64,000 nt of DNA from Cheiracanthium punctorium (Eukaryota; Arthropoda; Arachnida; Araneae; Cheiracanthiidae), in contig JAWZYV010010204.1 in assembly GCA_038373885.1 (NCBI GenBank), positions 1 through 64,000 on the forward strand, given 5' to 3'. The notes beneath the pieces were generated by a model. The model was given only the letters and a program-made list of their open reading frames with translations. It did not search any database and had not been told where the DNA came from. The number at the start of each line of letters is the position of its first letter. Position 1 is the first letter of the stretch. Of the stretch, positions 46,882 through 56,333 are shown piece after piece. A program made the position numbers and the translations under genes.

Positions 46882-47877
46882 ATAAGAATCTTTGAAAGGG
46901 GGCCATAAAGCCATAAAACCTTTCTTTTTCCTCTCTCCCAACCGACTTCCACGAAATTTTCCCATACTTGACTAATACTGTGTAATAGAGGTCAGTTGAA
47001 AGACACTAGTTCTTAAGAGTTGTAATAGACATAGTCTGCATTCTGTTCTGAACAAGTGTTCAAAGTTTGTTATTCTAGAACTTCCAAATTTTATGTGCCA
47101 TAAAAATATTTTGTTAGCAAGATTTAACAAAACTAGTACAATTTTCACACTGAGGACGAATAATAGATTTTTTAGCTTAAAACTCTGTCAGATGTTCACT
47201 CTGTAAATGACATTAAATTAAATAAAATTAAGAAAAATTAAAAATTTTAGTCAAAATAAACATTGCAGTTTTCTTATTGATTGTCCAATATGTAATAAAA
47301 ATAATAAATTCCTATAACATTGAAATAATAAATACAATTGCTCAATGAATTAATTATGTAAATGTCCACTCTGGTATCAGACAGTACAATTTAGTTTGAT
47401 TAAAATGAAGAACGATCAGCAATCTTTTTAGTTGAAAGTGCCACGGTATGCATAGTTATATAGAAAATTCTCATCGTTCAGTTAATTGTAAGGCGCCCGT
47501 TAAAAATGATGAATGTATATAAACAAATACTCAATTTAATACTCACGGAAGATTTATTAACAAGGTATATTGTGCTTTAAAGCCATTATCGTAACAAATC
47601 TTCTGATAAACACGTTACTTATTTAAATTTCCCATAGTTCAGCAGAAGAACATAGTTTATGTATTTTAATCACGTGAAAAATGTCAAACTATGTTATCTG
47701 AAGGAAATATTTAAGCATCGCTCAAGTTGCAAATTTACTTTCAATATGACGTTAATTATCTGAAAGTTTATAAATCTTACGTGATTCTTTATGACGACAA
47801 GGTTAATTCAATTAGTATACTTGAATAGTACACCCGTCTTTTTTTTTCTAAAGGAATAATATATTAAAACGATTTTG

Positions 47878-47909
<32 letters not shown>

Positions 47910-48816
47910 TTTTGTAAATGCACGTTTAGAATGTTTTAGAGTCTGACTTCTTCCTTTTTTTTTTTTTTCCAAAACCACCCATAAATTTCTTGAATTTTAA
48001 AAGCACAGACTAATTTCAGCTTACAAAATTTGTCTCCCCCCCCCCCTCGAATAAAAAGCATGTGTTATTACTAAATCAATATATGACTCAAGACTATATT
48101 GTTTTTTTCTCTTAGATTTTTGGATAAGGAAGTGAATTTCCTTTGTAATCTAAATTCCCAAATAGGAATGATTTTGAATAGACTTCTTAATGAAGCGTAC
48201 ACCGATGTATTTTAGCGGTAATACAGTTTCTATGGAATTCTGGACTAATCAAGAAATGGTTTGGATTTAAGGCAGGATAAAAACACTTATTTTTCTTAGA
48301 GAATTTGTCGCAAATTAACTCATGAGCATTTTTTGTAAAGGAGGGAACTTTTTCTAAACTGCGCAGAAAGGAAATATAGTGTAAAAATGATAGCAAAATT
48401 AATATCATGGTGCTTTCAAGCATTTATTTTCAAAACGAAATTTTTTTAATAAAATGAATGTCAATTATACATGACAAATCAATCCTCTCATGTATTTTTA
48501 AAGGACATGCATAATGCATTAAAAATAATGAAAAAAGTTTCCTCTATACTTAGGATCAAGTTCATATATTGACTTTTTTAGTAACCTTATTAAGGTTTGT
48601 ATCTTGTAAAGAATATTATTAATGTTGATAAATACAACAAAAAAAATGCAGCTTGTAAACTCTAATGAAAAAGTCCCCCTAACCAATTTTTTAATTAAAA
48701 AATTATTTTTTAACAATTTTCTGTCAAGATCTAAAATAAAAGTCTTAGTTCTTGAGAACTGAAACACCTTACCACCTTACTCTAGACTAAATTCCAGTAT
48801 ATTTGTCCGAGTAATA
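46882..48816. other. Anonymous AT-rich stretch
   Basis: I see no gene or repeat boundary. A poly-A run lies at 47878-47907 and short T- and C-runs near 47950 and 48040. Confidence 0.4.
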
Positions 48817-48824
48817 ATCACAGA

Positions 48825-48992
48825 CAGGGGCGTAGCCAGAAATTTTTCATGGGGAGGGTTACGACTACTACAACTCATATATATGTATACGTGTGTGTGA
48901 TAATGTAGTGAAGAATGCACATTTTGTATGGCAAAAAATTCCTCATGGGGGGTTATGACCCCCCTAAACCTCCCCCCTCGGCTACCCCCCTG
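48825..48992. mobile_element. 168-bp hAT-type MITE
   Basis: Ends CAGGGGCGTAGCCAGAAATT and CTCGGCTACCCCCCTG are inverted. Flanks ATCACAGA and ATCTCAGA match 7 of 8. The inner borders are the common CATGGGGAGGGTT / ACCCCCCTAAACC type. Confidence 0.8.
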
Positions 48993-49300
48993 ATCTCAGA
49001 AAATGGGTAAAAAATGTATCGGATGAAATTAGAATATTTTATCATTTGTGTACTGCGAAATACATTAGGCCCCTTTTCTAAATCCTATGTAGCTCAACAG
49101 TGATAGCGTCCTGAATACCTTTCTAATTTATTTGCTGATTGTATAATTTTTTTGTTAATTAAAATAATAATTATTTATTTATTTGTTTTGGGAAAATTTA
49201 TTAATATTGTAACACGATTATTCTTGGGTACTTCATTTCGTATAAAGTCCACTAAATATGATAACAGATTTCTATTTCACCGTAGAATATTCTTATATAC

Positions 49301-50221
49301 TGTTGCGGAATTACTCTGCTACTCCTGGGGTTCGTTGTTCTAAAGTCCTGTTGGTGTAAAAAGTTCAAGTAAAAAGTCACTTGTCAGGATGGAACACGAA
49401 CTTTATTGCTTCTAGAACTTCGTAGAACAATCAGCTGTACACAATTCACAAGCACAATCTAGCAGTAACGTGCTTTTAACAATCCGCTTGGATCAGAAGC
49501 TCTCACAAATGCTGTATTTCTCACACAAAATAAGTCACTTTCACAGGCAAAAATTCCGTGGAAATATTCAAGGGATATAGTACACAATCCCTTAAGACAC
49601 AGCAATGAAGAATTTACACACAGCACTTTAAAAACAGCTTCACAAAGCAAGCTAAAACACAGCTTCTATAGCACTATCAGTTCACACAAAACAAGCGTAC
49701 TGAGAGCTCTTCACACATTGAATGTTCAACTCGCACACTGACACTCGGGGCGACGCGCGCTTCTATAAATAGCCGACGCAGGAGGTACAAGAGGTTTCCA
49801 GAAAAGTCAATTTCTCGAGGGTTCTACATAAAGCGTGAATTTTGATTACGTCATAGAAGATAAATGTTAGGTTATTATGCGTTTTTAATGCAGGAAAAAC
49901 AACTTCCAGGCCCCATTGGGAAAATCGCGCCAAATGACCAAAAAGTCGCCAAGCTTGGCGACTTTTGGCGAAATATCGCCAAATTTGGCGCCAAAAATAA
50001 GTCCCCAAAAGTGAAGAGATCTAAGCTCTAGGACTAATATTTCTCGAGATTTCTAGAAGCCGATAGAAAAACATATGGGAAAGCGAAACCTCCGTATCTC
50101 CGGTTCTAATTGGCCGATTTTGATGCAACAAAAAGCAAAATTTATCTATTTGAAGGGTAAAATACGAATTTAAAACCATTTTAAGCCACAGAGCAGCGGG
50201 TTGCCTCGAAAATTCGTAACA
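49301..50221 (-). repeat. 3' LTR of gypsy element 2
   Basis: On the minus strand it starts TGTTACGAATTTTCG and ends CGCAACA. A TATA-type sequence (CTATAAATAG on the plus strand) lies at 49763-49772 and an AATAAA polyadenylation signal (minus strand) at 49402-49407, giving a plausible U3-R-U5 order. A diverged relic of this LTR is at 3560-4135. Confidence 0.95.
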
Positions 50222-50234
50222 TTGCCCCCTTCCC
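50222..50234 (-). other. Polypurine tract of gypsy element 2
   Basis: GGGAAGGGGGCAA on the minus strand directly precedes the 3' LTR, as required for plus-strand priming. Confidence 0.75.
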
Positions 50235-50588
50235 AAGGACTGCATGTCCCGGGCAGTACAATCCCCGGTTAGGAGGTCACACAAATATACAGTGTCCATC
50301 CTTTAACCAAATCTTAACAACATAATTTAAGCAAATAATCAATAAACACAGTAGCAAATGCGCTCTAATAAATAAATAATATACATAAGAAACAATTACA
50401 CTAATAAGTAATCAATGTAATAAACAAATACACATTAATAAAAACCAATATATTACAAATATGTACACTAAACATGGCGTAAGTAATGAGTGAAAGAGAG
50501 TTGACGAAAGAGGAAGAGAAGAGAAAGACAGGAAAGAAATGAGAGTTGAAAGAAAGGAGGAATTACGCCATAGTGACAATGGTCTGAG
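50235..50588 (-). other. Untranslated 3' region of gypsy element 2 with a strand-asymmetric purine tract
   Basis: No gene lies between the integrase stop and the polypurine tract. On the plus strand 50488-50562 is almost pure purine (GAAAGAGG/GAAGAGAAG-type words). AATAAATAA-type repeats occur at 50368-50450. Confidence 0.6.
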
Positions 50589-51683
50589 CTAATTACAACC
50601 GCGGTAGATGGCTAGCCGATCGTAATGTACAACTCTTGGCTTCGAGTTTGGTGACTTACGAATCCGTACGATGACGTCATTCAGCCGGTTTAGGACTGTG
50701 TAAGGACCGTCCCACGGCGATTGCAGCTTGGGAGACAGGCCTTTCCGTCGAGTAGGATTCCATAGCCAAACTTTGTCACCTGCGTTGAACTCGTGTCCGG
50801 TAGCCTTCGTGTCGTAGCGAGTCTTCATCTTTTCAGTGTTCAGGTTGATCCGCTCCCGAGCAAAATGATGTACATCTTCAAACCGTGCCCGAAGGTTTTC
50901 CACGTACTCCTCTGGCGATGAAGGCGCATCTGGAGGGCGGCCGAACACTAGATCGGCGGGAAAACGAAGATCTCTGCCGAACAGCATCTGGGAAGGTGTG
51001 AAGCCGGTAGTCTCATGGACGGCACTCCTATAAGCCAGCAGGAACAGGGGGAGTTTCTTGTCCCAGTCCTCTTGATTCCTAGATACCAGGAGCGAGAGGT
51101 TGTTCAAAATTGTACGATTGAACCTCTCCACCATGCCGTCGGATTGTGGGTGTAAAGGCGTAGTCTGGGTTTTGTCCATTCCGAGAAGTTGGCATAGTCC
51201 TTTAAAGACTGCAGAGGTAAAGTTCGTTCCTTGGTCGGAATGAAGTTGCAGAGGGGTTCCATATCTGGAAATCCATTCTTGCACCAGTACCTCTGCTACG
51301 GTCGTAGCTTCTTGATCGGGAATAGGAAACGCTTCGGGCCATTTAGAGAAGTAGTCAATGACAACTAGGATGTATTTGTTGCCATCCGAAGTTCGCGGAA
51401 GAGGTCCCAGGATGTCGAGGGCAATCCTCTCAAAAGGCGCTCCTACATTATAACGATGTAGTCTTCCACGGCTTCGTTTCTTCGGGCCTTTACGGGCGGC
51501 ACAGGCGTCACAAGCTTGACACCACTTTTCGACGTCGCCTCGAGCCCTAACCCAGTAGAAGCGCTCGCGAACTTTCTGCAGGGTCTTCATTACGCCAAAA
51601 TGGCCTCCAGTTAAGCCATTATGAAGTTCTTCTAGAACCTTCGGAATCCTCGAACGAGGGAGTACTAACTGCCATCGGAGCAT
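50589..51683 (-). CDS. gypsy element 2 integrase (open C-terminal part of Pol)
   Basis: This is the last open stretch of Pol, 364 codons. The zinc-binding domain is complete: His21 and His28 in LHNGLTGGHFG and Cys58/Cys61 in CQACDAC. The catalytic core has Asp90 (ALDILGPLP), Asp150 (HSDQGTNF) and Glu186 (DGMVERFNR), a DD35E spacing. A GPY/F-type C-terminal module follows near residue 325 (SPWDGPYTVLNRLND). All residues needed for integration are present. In the element the frame continues upstream into RNase H but is separated by a TAA at 51783-51785. The ATG here is internal and not a natural start. Confidence 0.9.
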   Translation of the reverse strand: MLRWQLVLPRSRIPKVLEELHNGLTGGHFGVMKTLQKVRERFYWVRARGDVEKWCQACDACAARKGPKKRSRGRLHRYNVGAPFERIALDILGPLPRTSDGNKYILVVIDYFSKWPEAFPIPDQEATTVAEVLVQEWISRYGTPLQLHSDQGTNFTSAVFKGLCQLLGMDKTQTTPLHPQSDGMVERFNRTILNNLSLLVSRNQEDWDKKLPLFLLAYRSAVHETTGFTPSQMLFGRDLRFPADLVFGRPPDAPSSPEEYVENLRARFEDVHHFARERINLNTEKMKTRYDTKATGHEFNAGDKVWLWNPTRRKGLSPKLQSPWDGPYTVLNRLNDVIVRIRKSPNSKPRVVHYDRLAIYRGCN

Positions 51684-51782
51684 CTTGCCGTCGTCCGACT
51701 CCCATTTACGATACAGGACTCCATTCCTCAGGCGAAGCGAATCCCATAAAGCCCAGTACTGTTTTGTTGCCGGACTGCAAGA

Positions 51783-53798
51783 TTATATTTCTTGCCAGCT
51801 GGGCTTATTGCTGGACTTTTCCATAAACTCCACAATAGGTTTGATGTCGCTATCTGCTAATTGGTCCGCCCGAACATTTTCATCACTCCAGGGATCTTGA
51901 GATGGTGCCGATGTTGTAACTTGGAGGACAACGGGATGTTTCAGATCGTAATTTTTCTCTGCCCTGGAGCAATAGCGACAACTGTCTATGCAGGGCCTTC
52001 TCGACAAAGCATCTGCATTTCCATGAGATGACCCTTTCCGATGACGTATCTCGATGTCATATTCTTGTAATCGCTGTATCCACCTGGCTATTTGGCCCTC
52101 TGGATTCTTGAAATTTAGAAGCCAGGTTAAAGAGGCATGGTCCGTTCGGAGCAGGAACTTTCGGCCGTACAGGTAATGATGGAAGTGCTCCACGGCTTTA
52201 ATGATAGCAAGAAGTTCCTTTCTCGTAACACAATAGTTACGTTCTGCCTTTGAAAGGCATTTGCTCCAGTAAGCAATGACGTGTTCTTGGCCATCTATCT
52301 CCTGGGACAAAACTGCTCCAACACTCTCCTTACTTGCGTCTGTGTCCAGGATAAATGGCTTGTCAGGGTGAGGATACGACAGGATCGGCGAAGATGTTAA
52401 AGCCGTCTTCAGTTCGTTGAATGCGTCCTCACATTCCTCAGTCCATAGAAATTTCTGTCCAGTCTCGGTCAATTTGTGAAGAGGTCTTGCAATTTGAGAA
52501 AAGCCCTTCACGAATTTTCGATAGTAAGTACACAGACCGAGAAAACTTCTTAAGTCGTGGATATTCTCGGGACGACTCCAGTTCTGGACTGCGGACGTCT
52601 TTTCGGGATCGGTTCGGACCCCGTGGGCGGATATTATGTGCCCGAGGTAACGTACTTCCCGACGAAACAAATTGCACTTCGATGGACTCAGTTTCAAGTT
52701 CGCCTCCTTTAATTTCTGCAGCACCTTTCGGATGTTCTCTAGATGCTCTTCGAAAGTCCTTCCGACGATGATGATGATATCGTCCAAATAAACGAGACAT
52801 GCTTCGTAGGAAAGTCCTCTCAACACTGTCTCCATTAGTCGCTCGAATGTAGCAGGTGCGTTGCAGAGTCCAAAAGGCATAACTTTGAACTGCCATAATC
52901 CTTGTCCCGTGGTGAACGCAGTCTTTTCACGGTCGTCGGGATGAATTTCCACTTGCCAGTAGCCACTCTTGAGATCCAGAGTGGAGAACCATTCGTTTCC
53001 CGATAAAGTGTCCAATGTGTCGTCTATCCTGGGAAGAGGGTAGCTGTCTTTCTTGGTAATGTCATTCAGACGTCTATAGTCAACGCAGAACCGGGTGGAA
53101 CCATCTTTCTTTCGGACCAAAACAATCGGCGAGGCCCACGGACTAGTCGATGGCTCGATGACGTCATCACGCTGCATCTCCTCTAAAAGTCTGCTCACCT
53201 CTTCTTGCTTAGCAAACGGCAGCCGCCTAGGATGTTGCTTGATGGGAGAATGACTGCTTGTGTCTATTCTATGTTGCGTTAACCTCGTACGGCCAAAGTC
53301 ACCGGAAGTACAAGAGAAGAGGTCTTCAAATTCAGCTATTACTTTCTCCGCAGCGCTTCTCTGTTCTGCCGTTAACTCCACGTCTTGTATTAATTCCTTC
53401 GTCAGGCACTCGGAAGATTTAGCTGTCGTTTGGCTGATGTTCTTATTAATGCAGGTAACAGGAGAGCATGTCGCCAACACTTCATTTTTCTTTATCACCT
53501 TTGACTTGTCCGTCACATTTACTACTCTAACTGGAATTTCTGTTCTCGACAAGTCCACAAGTGTTGCTCCCACAAGTACTCCTCTGACGGAATCACTATT
53601 GTTTGGGTGTTCGATTAATCCAAAACGAAATTTATTGCTTTCTTTTACTGTTCCAGAAATTATTGAATCAGTTCTGGGAGGTAGAGTGATATCAGTCTGG
53701 GCTATTATTTGCTGAACAGGCAAAACAGTTTCATTTCTAATATCGAACGCAGCTATTTCTTCTGAGTCTGAACGAAGCTCATTATTCTTAAAGTCCAA
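51783..53798 (-). CDS. gypsy element 2 reverse transcriptase and RNase H
   Basis: This is a 671-codon open stretch. RT runs from about residue 195: RFCVDYRRLNDITKK near 237, FSTLDLKSGYWQ near 271, MPFGLCNAPATF near 307, and the active-site YLDD at 337-340. RNase H has Asp485 (ILDTDASKESVG), Glu near 528 (TRKELLAI) and Asp near 552 (RTDHASLTW), and ends NADALSRR. RT and RNase H would make the cDNA in a cytoplasmic particle. The enzyme region itself is intact. A TAG at 53862-53864 separates it from the protease part and a TAA at the 3' end from integrase. The first ATG is internal to Pol. Confidence 0.92.
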   Translation of the reverse strand: MDFKNNELRSDSEEIAAFDIRNETVLPVQQIIAQTDITLPPRTDSIISGTVKESNKFRFGLIEHPNNSDSVRGVLVGATLVDLSRTEIPVRVVNVTDKSKVIKKNEVLATCSPVTCINKNISQTTAKSSECLTKELIQDVELTAEQRSAAEKVIAEFEDLFSCTSGDFGRTRLTQHRIDTSSHSPIKQHPRRLPFAKQEEVSRLLEEMQRDDVIEPSTSPWASPIVLVRKKDGSTRFCVDYRRLNDITKKDSYPLPRIDDTLDTLSGNEWFSTLDLKSGYWQVEIHPDDREKTAFTTGQGLWQFKVMPFGLCNAPATFERLMETVLRGLSYEACLVYLDDIIIIVGRTFEEHLENIRKVLQKLKEANLKLSPSKCNLFRREVRYLGHIISAHGVRTDPEKTSAVQNWSRPENIHDLRSFLGLCTYYRKFVKGFSQIARPLHKLTETGQKFLWTEECEDAFNELKTALTSSPILSYPHPDKPFILDTDASKESVGAVLSQEIDGQEHVIAYWSKCLSKAERNYCVTRKELLAIIKAVEHFHHYLYGRKFLLRTDHASLTWLLNFKNPEGQIARWIQRLQEYDIEIRHRKGSSHGNADALSRRPCIDSCRYCSRAEKNYDLKHPVVLQVTTSAPSQDPWSDENVRADQLADSDIKPIVEFMEKSSNKPSWQEI

Positions 53799-53861
53799 AT
53801 TAAATTTGTGCGATTTTAAAAAGTCGAGTCCGAGAATAAAAGAGTCTGTAATATTGGCGAC

Positions 53862-54104
53862 CTATACCACATGGTCGTATCTGGCATTTCCAAACGTGAT
53901 TTCTACTTGTGCTTTTCCGCCCACTTCGATCCTGTCATCTGTCACAGTCTGGAGGGTCAGCGAGGACGGAGTCCAGATAATCTTCAAATTTAATTTCTTG
54001 GCCAGATCCGTCCTTATGATGGTTACGTTCGCTCCAGTATCAATCACTGTGGCATGGGGAACCATTAACGTATCCCTGTACGAAGAGTCCATTACTGCCA
54101 CCAT
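53862..54104 (-). CDS. gypsy element 2 aspartic protease
   Basis: This 80-codon stretch contains the retropepsin active site TVIDTGANVTIIRTDL (catalytic Asp at about residue 23) and continues in the same frame into the Pol region after a TAG. The downstream flap and second motif (SFILGLDFL) lie just beyond that stop. Upstream, the same frame has a TGA at 54105-54107, a TAA at 54129-54131 and the gag stop at 54183-54185. The protease would cut Gag and Pol. As it stands it is divided by the stop. Confidence 0.85.
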   Translation of the reverse strand: MVAVMDSSYRDTLMVPHATVIDTGANVTIIRTDLAKKLNLKIIWTPSSLTLQTVTDDRIEVGGKAQVEITFGNARYDHVV

Positions 54105-54182
54105 TCACTGATGAAATCTGCAAGACTTTTAGGTGGGGCTTTTGACTATATGGCAACCTCCGCCCCGCGAGATGGCCACCTC

Positions 54183-54785
54183 CTAGTTTCCCTCTTTCAT
54201 GTTCTTAGATTTCTCTTGCTGGTCATAAGACTTTCGACCACTATGCTTTTGTACATGGCCTTCAACGCCACACTTCCAGCATTTCACTTTCTTTCGGCCA
54301 TCTCTCGTTCTATCGGATCTTAATTTTCGTTCTATGAGATCTTCAATTCTCTTCAACCTGTTCTCCTCGACGCTCTCTGTGTCTTTGCCAGCTGCCTCTT
54401 GGACCGTGACAGCTCTAACGGCATGCCGATCTTTCCTGACGGCCCGCTGAGCCGCTTCTAGCTTCATTGCGAAGACGAGAGCAGATTTCAAATCCTGATA
54501 ATCCTCCAACATGAGTGCCTTTTGGGTTTCTGGATCACGGATGGCTTCAATAAAATGACGCACCGCCATTTCTTCTCGGACATTATCAAGGTGGTCCATG
54601 TAGGCTAAATGACACAGCCTATCTATGTCCGAAGCCAGCTCTTGAAGGGTCTCGCCAGATCTCTGCATCCTTGACTTAAGTTGGATTCTACTATATTCTT
54701 TCTGGCACTTCTCTCCGAATTTCATCTCCAAGGCACTTGCGAGGGCGTCAAAATCTCCTATCTTCGTCGCTCCAATAGTTTGCAA
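54183..54785 (-). CDS. gypsy element 2 gag, capsid and nucleocapsid part
   Basis: 200 codons. Residues ~1-130 are a gypsy capsid (ALEMKFGEKCQKEYSRIQL, RMQRSGETLQELASDIDRL, MAVRHFIEAIRDPETQKAL). Near residues 173-186 there is one zinc knuckle, CWKCGVEGHVQKHS, in which the fourth Cys of the CX2CX4HX4C pattern is Ser. This could weaken RNA binding. The frame continues upstream without shift through a TAG at 54846-54848 into the N-terminal coiled-coil part. It ends TAG at 54183. Confidence 0.88.
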   Translation of the reverse strand: MQTIGATKIGDFDALASALEMKFGEKCQKEYSRIQLKSRMQRSGETLQELASDIDRLCHLAYMDHLDNVREEMAVRHFIEAIRDPETQKALMLEDYQDLKSALVFAMKLEAAQRAVRKDRHAVRAVTVQEAAGKDTESVEENRLKRIEDLIERKLRSDRTRDGRKKVKCWKCGVEGHVQKHSGRKSYDQQEKSKNMKEGN

Positions 54786-54845
54786 TACGTTAATCGCATC
54801 TCCGCTAAGGGAAGCTGCCAGTTGGTCCGCTTTCTCGGACTCGCT

Positions 54846-55337
54846 CTAACCATTGGCTTTGGCGACGATCAAGAATTGGGTCTTATAAGCTTCCCAGGGA
54901 GTCTTTCCATCATAGGTCGTTAGTTTCACTGTTGGGCGGCGTGACGACAACTTGATGTTTTCAGGTAATTTTCCCATCTTCACTAGAGAGTCCAGTTTTT
55001 CCTCAATTTTATTCTCAAATTCTTCACGCATTCTGAAAATATCCTGCTGTAATTCCTTAACATTCCCTTCAATTCTTTGTTCATATTTCGTCTGAGTTTC
55101 TTCTAAGAGAGAAACTCTTTTCTCCATTTCTTTTTGGCCCTGCTTAATTTCTTCTAAATTTTCTTGGGTCTTCTCTATCTTCTTCTCCAACTTTTCTTGA
55201 TTCTTCTCTATTTTCTGCAACCCAGTTTTCATCTCTTCTTGTCCGGCTTTCATCTCGTCCTGCCCGGCTTTCATCTTGTCTTGTCCGGCTTTCATTTCCT
55301 GCGTCATATTCATGAGCTTTTTAAGTTGTTCTTCCAT
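54846..55337 (-). CDS. gypsy element 2 gag N-terminal coiled-coil part
   Basis: It begins with the ATG at 55337 (MEEQLKKLMNMTQEMK), 72 bp inside the 5' LTR, so this is the natural gag start. Residues ~10-45 are degenerate heptad-like repeats of MKAGQDEMKAGQ. Residues 45-125 continue as a highly charged coiled coil (KIEKNQEKLEKKIEKTQEN). From ~130 on (RPTVKLTTYDGKTPWEAYKT) the typical start of the gypsy capsid is seen. A TAG stops it in the middle of the capsid. The coiled coil probably helps Gag multimerise; this is inference. Confidence 0.85.
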   Translation of the reverse strand: MEEQLKKLMNMTQEMKAGQDKMKAGQDEMKAGQEEMKTGLQKIEKNQEKLEKKIEKTQENLEEIKQGQKEMEKRVSLLEETQTKYEQRIEGNVKELQQDIFRMREEFENKIEEKLDSLVKMGKLPENIKLSSRRPTVKLTTYDGKTPWEAYKTQFLIVAKANG

Positions 55338-55390
55338 TTTTTTGTCTAGTCAAAACCATAAACTGGAAAATTAAAGTCCTTCTTTAGAAC

Positions 55391-55406
55391 CCCGATTCTG
55401 ACACCA
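55391..55406 (-). other. Primer-binding site of gypsy element 2
   Basis: Two bases inside the 5' LTR the minus strand reads TGGTGTCAGAATCGGG. It starts with the TGG that pairs with a tRNA CCA end. I cannot assign the tRNA with confidence. Confidence 0.65.
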
Positions 55407-55408
55407 AA

Positions 55409-56329
55409 TGTTGCGGAATTACTCTGCTACTCCTGGGGTTCGTCGTTCTAAAGTCCTGTTGGTGTAAAAAGTTCAAGTAAAAAGTCACTTGTCAGGATGG
55501 AACACGAACTTTATTGCTTCTAGAACTTCGTAGAACAATCAGCTGTACACAATTCACAAGCACAATCTAGCAGTAACGTGCTTTTAACAATCCGCTTGGA
55601 TCAGAAGCTCTCACAAATGATGTATTTCTCACACAAAATAAGTCACTTTTACAGGCAAAAATTCCGTGGAAATATTCAAGGGATATAGTATACAATCCCT
55701 TAAGACACAGCAATGAAGAATTTACACACAGCACTTTAAAAACAGCTTCACAAAGCAAGCTAAAACACAGCTTCTATAGCACTATCAGTTCACACAAAAC
55801 AAGCGTACTGAGAGCTCTTCACACATTGAATGTTCAACTCGCACACTGACACTCGGGGCGACGCGCGCTTCTATAAATAGCCGACGCAGGAGGTACAAGA
55901 GGTTTCCAGAAAAGTCAATTTCTCGAGGGTTCTACATAAAGCGTGAATTTTGATTACGTCATAGGAGATAAATGTTAGGTTATTATGCGTTTTTAATGCA
56001 GGAAAAACAACTTCCAGGCCCCATTGGGAAAATCGCGCCAAATGACCAAAAAGTCGCCAAGCTTGGCGACTTTTGGCGAAATATCGCCAAATTTGGCGCC
56101 AAAAATAAGTCCCCAAAAGTGAAGAGATCTAAGCTCTAGGACTAATATTTCTCGAGATTTCTAGAAGCCGATAGAAAAACACATGGGAAAGCGAAACCTC
56201 CGTATCTCCGGTTCTAATTGGCCGATTTTGATGCAACAAAAAGCAAAATTTATCTATTTGAAGCGTAGAATACGAATTTTAAACCATTTTAAGCCACAGA
56301 GCAGCGGGTTGCCCCGAAAATTCGTAACA
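55409..56329 (-). repeat. 5' LTR of gypsy element 2
   Basis: 921 bp, same length as the 3' LTR. It has CTATAAATAG at 55871-55880 and the minus-strand AATAAA at 55510-55515. Visible differences from the other LTR include single-base changes near 55443, 55620, 55650, 55691, 55965, 56180 and 56264-56315. Confidence 0.95.
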
Positions 56330-56333
56330 ATAC

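Larger units (their letters stand above)
49301..56329 (-). mobile_element. Complete Ty3/gypsy LTR retrotransposon (element 2)
   Basis: Two 921-bp LTRs (49301-50221 and 55409-56329) are flanked by the 4-bp duplication ATAC (49297-49300 and 56330-56333). By eye about ten differences separate them, near 1%. It reads on the minus strand: 5' LTR, primer-binding site, gag, protease, RT, RNase H, integrase, purine-rich 3' region, polypurine tract, 3' LTR. All coding parts lie in one frame from 55337 to 50589, interrupted by six in-frame stops (54848, 54185, 54131, 54107, 53864, 51785, 5' bases on the minus strand). There is no frameshift. No envelope-like gene is present. Confidence 0.95.

Noticed and set aside
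52421..52896. Long open frames overlapping gypsy element 2 RT in other frames
   Set aside because: They are shadows of the RT/RNase H coding frame, which carries all the conserved residues.
49301..56329. An endogenous retrovirus with envelope
   Set aside because: There is no open frame between integrase and the 3' LTR, so it is an LTR retrotransposon without env.
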